Assembly: GCA_030054095.1 (NCBI GenBank) | Contig: JASGCO010000005.1 | Location: 124,001 to 188,000 of the forward strand | DNA: 64,000 bases | DNA from: Sediminibacterium sp. | GTDB lineage: Bacteria; Bacteroidota; Bacteroidia; B-17B0; Aurantibacillaceae | Direction of reading: 5' to 3' | Part shown: positions 59,981-64,000 of the stretch, one piece after another | Layout: each line of letters opens with the position of its first letter | Numbering within the stretch: position 1 is the first letter of the stretch | The notes under the pieces: generated by a model | Seen by the model: the letters and a program-made list of their open reading frames with translations, nothing else | Told to the model about the DNA's origin: nothing | Database searches by the model: none | Translations under genes and position numbers: made by a program

Positions 59981-62239
59981 ATGAATAAAAATTACCTCAA
60001 TTATTTTTTAGTATGGGTATTGCTGTCAGGTTTTTTTAACCTGAAGGCACAGCTAATTCCAAGTTACTCCTTCTCTTCGTCAATCGGTTCGTATCCGGCT
60101 ATTACGGGTGGAACCGTTTTGGGAAATAATACCAACGACGACGATATATTTGATAATGTCCCCATTGGATTTAATTTTAATTACGGTGGAACTAATTTTA
60201 ACGAGTTGTCGGTTTGTGCTAATGGCTTTATTAAGTTTGGGGTTTTATTAAATTCCAGTACATATAATCCTATAAGCGATAATTTTGGAGATGATACCAT
60301 TGTGGCGGCTTTAGGTGCTGATATTGCCTCCAACGCGGGCGGTTCATTACGTTACCGTACCAATGGAACTGCACCCAACCGGGTGTTTATCGTTCAATGG
60401 AGGGACTATTCTTCTTATTCTAACAGTGATACACTTAATTTCCAGATTCGTTTGTTTGAAACAAGCAACCGGATTGAAGTGCATTACGGGTATTTTTACG
60501 TTGATGTAAATAATCTGTATGAAGTGGGCTTACGTGGCATTCTTGCCAATAGTGAATACAATAACCGATCGGTGCAAAGTGCTGTTAATACCTGGTCAAC
60601 ATCTGTAGCCGGAACAGTAAGCACAGACAACTGTGAACTGGATCCGGGGACACCGCAATTTGCGCCAGTTAGTGGCCAGCGGTACGTTTGGTCACCACCA
60701 CCACCATGTTCGGGAACACCTAATGCCGGCGCGGCTTCAGGACCAACGCTGGCCTGTGTGGGTCAAACGGTAAATCTGAATTTGTCGGGGGCAACACTGG
60801 CAAGTGGTTTAAGCTATCAGTGGCAGTCTTCACCAAATGGCGTAACCTGGACCTCGGTACCTTCTGCAACCATGATGGCCTATAATCCTACGTTTACGGC
60901 CAGCATTTACTACAGGTGCATTGTAGCCTGTGGATCAAACAGTGCCACATCAACACCTATCCAGATACTACCACAAACAGCAAATGTATATGCCAGTGTT
61001 CCATTACTTGAAAACTTTGATAATACCTGGCAAAACCGATGTGATTTAAGAAATGTTCCGGTTAGTGCCAATTGGAGTAGTTTTCCGACAACCGGCGATA
61101 ATTCCTGGAGGAGACAGGATGATGGCATTTCGGCTAACTGGGCCAGCTCTGCCGGAATAAACGCTCCTTTGGCAGGTGTTGGCTGCGCTGATTTTAACAC
61201 ATACGACGCAGCAGCAGGAACTACCGGAGATCTGGACCTTTATGTGAATATGGGAACAAGCAGCAATTATCAATTGTCGTTTTACCATATCAATCCAACG
61301 GGCGATGATTCCCTTTTTGTGTATTTATCTACTAATGGTGGCGCTACGTTTACACTAAACTCAACATTTGCCTCTGGTGATTATAGTGCGGTGGATCTTA
61401 ACTGGAACAAGAAAACAATTGCTTTAGGCGCTGTAAACTCTTCTTCCTGTATTGTCCGTTTTCATGCCATTTCAGATTTTGGAGCAGATGACATATCGTT
61501 AGATAGCCTGCAACTTCAAACAATTGGGTGTGTACCCCCTTCTGTTACGGTGGCTGCTTCGCAGGCAACGGTTTGTAATGGCACCGCCGTTACATTTACC
61601 GCGGCAGGCGCAACAACCTATACATGGAGTACGGCAGCTACCACAAGTACTATTTCTGTAACCCCTTCGGTATCTACGGTATATACGGTTACGGGCGAAA
61701 GCACACCGGGTTGTACCGGAACGAAAACCGTTGCTGTAACAGTTAATCAAGGTCCCGCCATTTCTGTTTCCGTAGCACCTTCCATATCCATTTGTCCCGG
61801 AGGATCGGCTATTTTAACGGCATCGGGCGCCATTAACTATACCTGGACATCGGCCGGAAATCAAACTACTTCAGCTATATCGGTTACTCCCGCTATTTCA
61901 ACGGTTTACAACGTTGTGGGCACTAACAGCCTTGGTTGCTCTACGAATACAAATGTTACCGTGCTCGTAATCATTTGTACCAATGTTCAATCACAAGTAA
62001 TGGCAACGAACCCTGTCAATATTTACCCAAATCCAAGCCGTGGAGAGTTTACGATTGAACTTATAAATGGAGAAACAAAAGAAATTGAAGTGCTTGATTT
62101 TACCGGAAGGGTAATATTGAAAAACCGAACGGATAAAGACGCCATTGATGTCAATATTAAGGACCTTGCTAACGGATTATATTATGTGAAAGTGCATTCT
62201 GCAAACGCAACGGATATATTTAAAATAATAAAGCAATAA
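59981..62239 (+). CDS. Large secreted T9SS type A sorting-domain protein with Ig-like modules
   Basis: 752 aa. Signal peptide at residues 1-23. An N-terminal beta-sandwich (YPAITGGTVLGNNTNDDDIFDNVPIGFNFNYGG...) typical of Bacteroidota surface proteins comes first. Then Ig-like domain PTLACVGQTVNLNLSGA..YQWQSSPNG, a lectin-like or MAM-like segment (VPLLENFDNTWQN...ISLDSLQLQ), two Ig-like repeats (VTVAASQATVCNGTAVTFTAAG and ISVSVAPSISICPGGSAILTASG), and the T9SS domain (VNIYPNPSRGEFTI...LANGLYYVKV). Probably an adhesin. Followed by a strong terminator. Confidence 0.87.
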   Translation: MNKNYLNYFLVWVLLSGFFNLKAQLIPSYSFSSSIGSYPAITGGTVLGNNTNDDDIFDNVPIGFNFNYGGTNFNELSVCANGFIKFGVLLNSSTYNPISDNFGDDTIVAALGADIASNAGGSLRYRTNGTAPNRVFIVQWRDYSSYSNSDTLNFQIRLFETSNRIEVHYGYFYVDVNNLYEVGLRGILANSEYNNRSVQSAVNTWSTSVAGTVSTDNCELDPGTPQFAPVSGQRYVWSPPPPCSGTPNAGAASGPTLACVGQTVNLNLSGATLASGLSYQWQSSPNGVTWTSVPSATMMAYNPTFTASIYYRCIVACGSNSATSTPIQILPQTANVYASVPLLENFDNTWQNRCDLRNVPVSANWSSFPTTGDNSWRRQDDGISANWASSAGINAPLAGVGCADFNTYDAAAGTTGDLDLYVNMGTSSNYQLSFYHINPTGDDSLFVYLSTNGGATFTLNSTFASGDYSAVDLNWNKKTIALGAVNSSSCIVRFHAISDFGADDISLDSLQLQTIGCVPPSVTVAASQATVCNGTAVTFTAAGATTYTWSTAATTSTISVTPSVSTVYTVTGESTPGCTGTKTVAVTVNQGPAISVSVAPSISICPGGSAILTASGAINYTWTSAGNQTTSAISVTPAISTVYNVVGTNSLGCSTNTNVTVLVIICTNVQSQVMATNPVNIYPNPSRGEFTIELINGETKEIEVLDFTGRVILKNRTDKDAIDVNIKDLANGLYYVKVHSANATDIFKIIKQ

Positions 62240-62263
62240 GAATGTTGTCATAATACGATACGA

Positions 62264-62290
62264 GCCCACTCAGAAACGAGTGGGCTTTTT
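62264..62290 (+). terminator. Terminator after the 59981 gene
   Basis: GCCCACTC (62264-62271) pairs with GAGTGGGC (62278-62285) around 6 nt, followed by a T-run. Confidence 0.92.
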
Positions 62291-62333
62291 AGTACCCTTG
62301 ATATTGGTAGAGAAGAACCGTGGAGTAAATACA

Positions 62334-63011
62334 TTATTGATTGCGAGAAAGCTTTTCTACTAAGTGATCCAGTTGTCCGGTGTTTCTTAATGCCGGGCCA
62401 TGTCCGAAGCAAATGAGTTTCGGTTTCAGTTGTGCCAGTTTGATAACCGATTGGATAGCCTCCTCTTTATTGGTTGTAAACACATTGGGAGGCAAAGCTA
62501 ATCCGGGGAGTGTCGTAAAAAAATTGATGTTAACCAACGCGTCACCGGCAATCAGCACCCGATCCTTTTCCCTGAAAAGAGAAATGTGTCCTTTGGCGTG
62601 ACCAGGGGTTTCAATAACGGTAAAACCAGCCACATCATCACCCTCCTTTACCAACGCTGATACTTTGTGACCCGGCCCGGCCCAGAAACGTTGCTGTAAA
62701 CGTGCCACAAGATGTTGTGGATTGGGGTATTCGCCGGTTACTTTTCCGCTTTCGGCATTCACCAGTTCTGGTGCGGAAGTAATTAATGGGATGTTGAACG
62801 TTTTGCAAATTGTGGCACTGCTGCCCTGATGATCTGCATGCGCGTGTGTAAGCAAGTGTGCGTTGATTTTGGTAGCTTGCAAGGCTTTCAGAATTTTGTT
62901 TGCGGAAGAGCGGATTCCGGCATCCACCAGCACATCTTTGATTACGTAACAATTAATCAGTTCCCTTGGAAACACTGGTATTTGGTAAACACCTTTAGCA
63001 ATTTCTTTCAT
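62334..63011 (-). CDS. MBL-fold metallo-hydrolase
   Basis: 225 aa. HLLTHAHADHQGSS is the zinc-binding HxHxDH motif, TPGHAKGHISLF the second-metal His, and LIAGDALV the bridging Asp, with the last His in LICFGHGPALRN. This is a glyoxalase-II/hydrolase-like protein; substrate unknown. It precedes nothing on its strand in the window; the Crp gene lies 60 nt upstream. Confidence 0.9.
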   Translation of the reverse strand: MKEIAKGVYQIPVFPRELINCYVIKDVLVDAGIRSSANKILKALQATKINAHLLTHAHADHQGSSATICKTFNIPLITSAPELVNAESGKVTGEYPNPQHLVARLQQRFWAGPGHKVSALVKEGDDVAGFTVIETPGHAKGHISLFREKDRVLIAGDALVNINFFTTLPGLALPPNVFTTNKEEAIQSVIKLAQLKPKLICFGHGPALRNTGQLDHLVEKLSRNQ

Positions 63012-63071
63012 AAGTAGATAAAACAGACTACAAAGATGGGCGGAAACAAAGGTTTAATGGCTTGACAAATA

Positions 63072-63647
63072 TCAAGAAATACTTTTCCGGATGCGACTGA
63101 GTGTTTCGGGGGCAATTCCCAAAAACGAAGCAATGTACACCAGAGGTGTTCGTTGCACTATTTTCGGAGGACTGCTTTTAAGAAAATGTTCGTATTTTTC
63201 TTTCGCGCTTAATGCCTGAAGTTTTAAGGTACGCTCGGCAATACACAGGTAATTTTGTTCTGCCAGAATTCTGCCGGCACTCTGCCAGTTTGGAATTTGC
63301 TGATACAACTCCTGCATGTGTGTGTACGACACAGAAAGTGTTTCGGTGGCCTCGATGCACTGCACTGCCTCGGAGGATTTGCTTTGTGTAATTAAACTGG
63401 CACAGGCGGTAATAAACCCATCATCCGTAGTCAGATAGGTTGTTATTTCTTCTCCATCCCGGTAATAAAACGTTCTTACTAAACCCTCGCAAATAAAATG
63501 AATATCGGTGGCAATGGTGTTTTCCTTCAGTATAAAATCTTTAGCGCTGAAACGATTGGGCTTAAATTTTGAAAGAATCTGTTCTATCTCTTCCGGCCGG
63601 AAGGGCGCAATGTTCTGAATCTGGTATTTTAAACGTTCGATGGACAC
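63072..63647 (-). CDS. Crp/Fnr-family transcriptional regulator
   Basis: 191 aa with a GTG start. Cyclic-nucleotide-binding-like beta barrel (KDFILKENTIATDIHFICEGLVRTFYYRDGEEITTYL) and C-terminal HTH (PLVYIASFLGIAPETLSRIRK). It lacks the Cys cluster of FNR, so it does not look like an oxygen sensor. Possibly regulates the MBL gene 60 nt downstream. Similar Bacteroidota proteins are numerous and mostly uncharacterised. Confidence 0.9.
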   Translation of the reverse strand: MSIERLKYQIQNIAPFRPEEIEQILSKFKPNRFSAKDFILKENTIATDIHFICEGLVRTFYYRDGEEITTYLTTDDGFITACASLITQSKSSEAVQCIEATETLSVSYTHMQELYQQIPNWQSAGRILAEQNYLCIAERTLKLQALSAKEKYEHFLKSSPPKIVQRTPLVYIASFLGIAPETLSRIRKSIS

Positions 63648-63670
63648 GTTAATGAAAAAGGTGGGGAATC

Positions 63671-63698
63671 AAAAACGCAGGTTATGACAACCTGCGTT
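63671..63698 (-). terminator. Terminator after kdsD
   Basis: AACGCAGGTT (63674-63683) pairs with AACCTGCGTT (63689-63698) in a 10 bp stem with a 5 nt loop. On the minus strand it ends in a T-run, matching the end of the kdsD-like gene. Confidence 0.85.
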
Positions 63699-63727
63699 TA
63701 TAAAACTCTGTAAAGCACAAGTGTTAC

Positions 63728-64000
63728 TTACGATTTAAGATCCTGAATATCCAGCATACCTACAGGTTTACCGTTATCGGTTACCACAATGGTATCTACA
63801 TTTGTTTTCTTAAACAGAACATTCGCGTCGTTCAGTAATACGTTACCATCAACACTAATAGGGTCGCGGTATTCCAGATCACTTAGTTTTGCATTAAGCA
63901 CATCACGGCCTTTATCTACCAATAATTTGCGTAAACCGCCATCGGTAAATACACCGCGGATGCTGCCATCTTTCCGTGTAACAGTAATGGCTCCAAAGCC
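63728..64000 (-). CDS. kdsD: Arabinose-5-phosphate isomerase (KpsF/GutQ family), C-terminal part
   Basis: Only the last 90 residues are inside the window; the gene continues past position 64000. The piece is a CBS-domain pair remnant: GFGAITVTRKDGSIRGVFTDGGLRKLL and DTIVVTDNGKPVGMLDIQDL, as at the C-terminus of KdsD, which converts ribulose-5-phosphate to arabinose-5-phosphate for Kdo synthesis. The SIS domain would lie outside. Another CBS-domain protein is possible but less likely. Confidence 0.82.
   Translation of the reverse strand, partial: GFGAITVTRKDGSIRGVFTDGGLRKLLVDKGRDVLNAKLSDLEYRDPISVDGNVLLNDANVLFKKTNVDTIVVTDNGKPVGMLDIQDLKS

Noticed and set aside
1-64000. tRNA, rRNA, CRISPR, transposase or phage genes
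   Set aside because: I looked for tRNA T-arm signatures, repeats with regular spacing, and transposase or integrase motifs, and found none.

Overview
This window comes from a Bacteroidota chromosome. The evidence is several secreted proteins ending in type IX secretion (T9SS) type A sorting domains, -7 promoter boxes of the form TAnnTTTG, a Bacteroidota-style small SRP RNA, and families typical of the phylum (LytS/LytTR pairs, DUF2490, DUF4956, SppA, exported catalase). I cannot place it below phylum with confidence; a flavobacterial or sphingobacterial-type lineage is likely. Coding is dense on both strands, with many 1-30 nt overlaps. I see no tRNA, rRNA, CRISPR array, transposase or prophage. 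The last gene (kdsD-like) runs off the right edge.

Layout. 0-7.3 kb: a Gly/Ser/Cys-tailed protein paired with a GRDP-like protein, an OmpA-family protein, a FolK-deoxynucleoside kinase fusion, SppA and a GT4 glycosyltransferase. 7.4-13.8 kb: two T9SS cargo proteins (one a GH18-like hydrolase), a TPR-SpoIIE phosphatase and a GNAT enzyme. 13.9-18.2 kb: lgt, membrane proteins, a polyprenyl-phosphate type GT2, the SRP RNA, a transaldolase-like aldolase and a GC-rich noncoding island. 18.2-29.9 kb: an M28 peptidase, tdk, a T9SS metalloprotease, rpe, a rhodanese, galE, a double AAA+ ATPase, a 31-codon microORF with a strong Shine-Dalgarno sequence, and nadD. 30-36.8 kb: an ECF sigma/anti-sigma-like pair, then YfiR, a TPR protein, a HAMP-SpoIIE phosphatase and a LytS/LytTR pair. 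36.9-44.9 kb: a tightly packed eight-gene operon (aryl-sulfotransferase-like, E-set repeat protein, CotH kinase with lamin-tail domain, lipoprotein, YD-repeat-like protein, VTC domain, DUF4956, DUF2490).

45-52 kb is a stress region. An Rrf2 regulator with three Cys sits ahead of an operon with a truncated globin and tryptophan 2,3-dioxygenase. Exported catalase plus an exported ankyrin protein are divergent from oxyR, with a near-complete OxyR operator between them. 52-55 kb holds a stand-alone primase-like protein, a 6S-like RNA candidate and an AT-rich gene with a PD-(D/E)XK-like C-terminus. 55-64 kb returns to housekeeping and surface genes: AlkD-like, sterol desaturase family, an SF1 helicase, a large T9SS protein, an MBL hydrolase, a Crp/Fnr regulator and kdsD.

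The best candidates for an undescribed system are the CotH-VTC-DUF4956-DUF2490 operon (36872-44896), which mixes secreted kinase-like cargo with an inner-membrane polyphosphate-polymerase-like module, and the adjacent YfiR-TPR-SpoIIE-LytS/LytTR signalling cluster.
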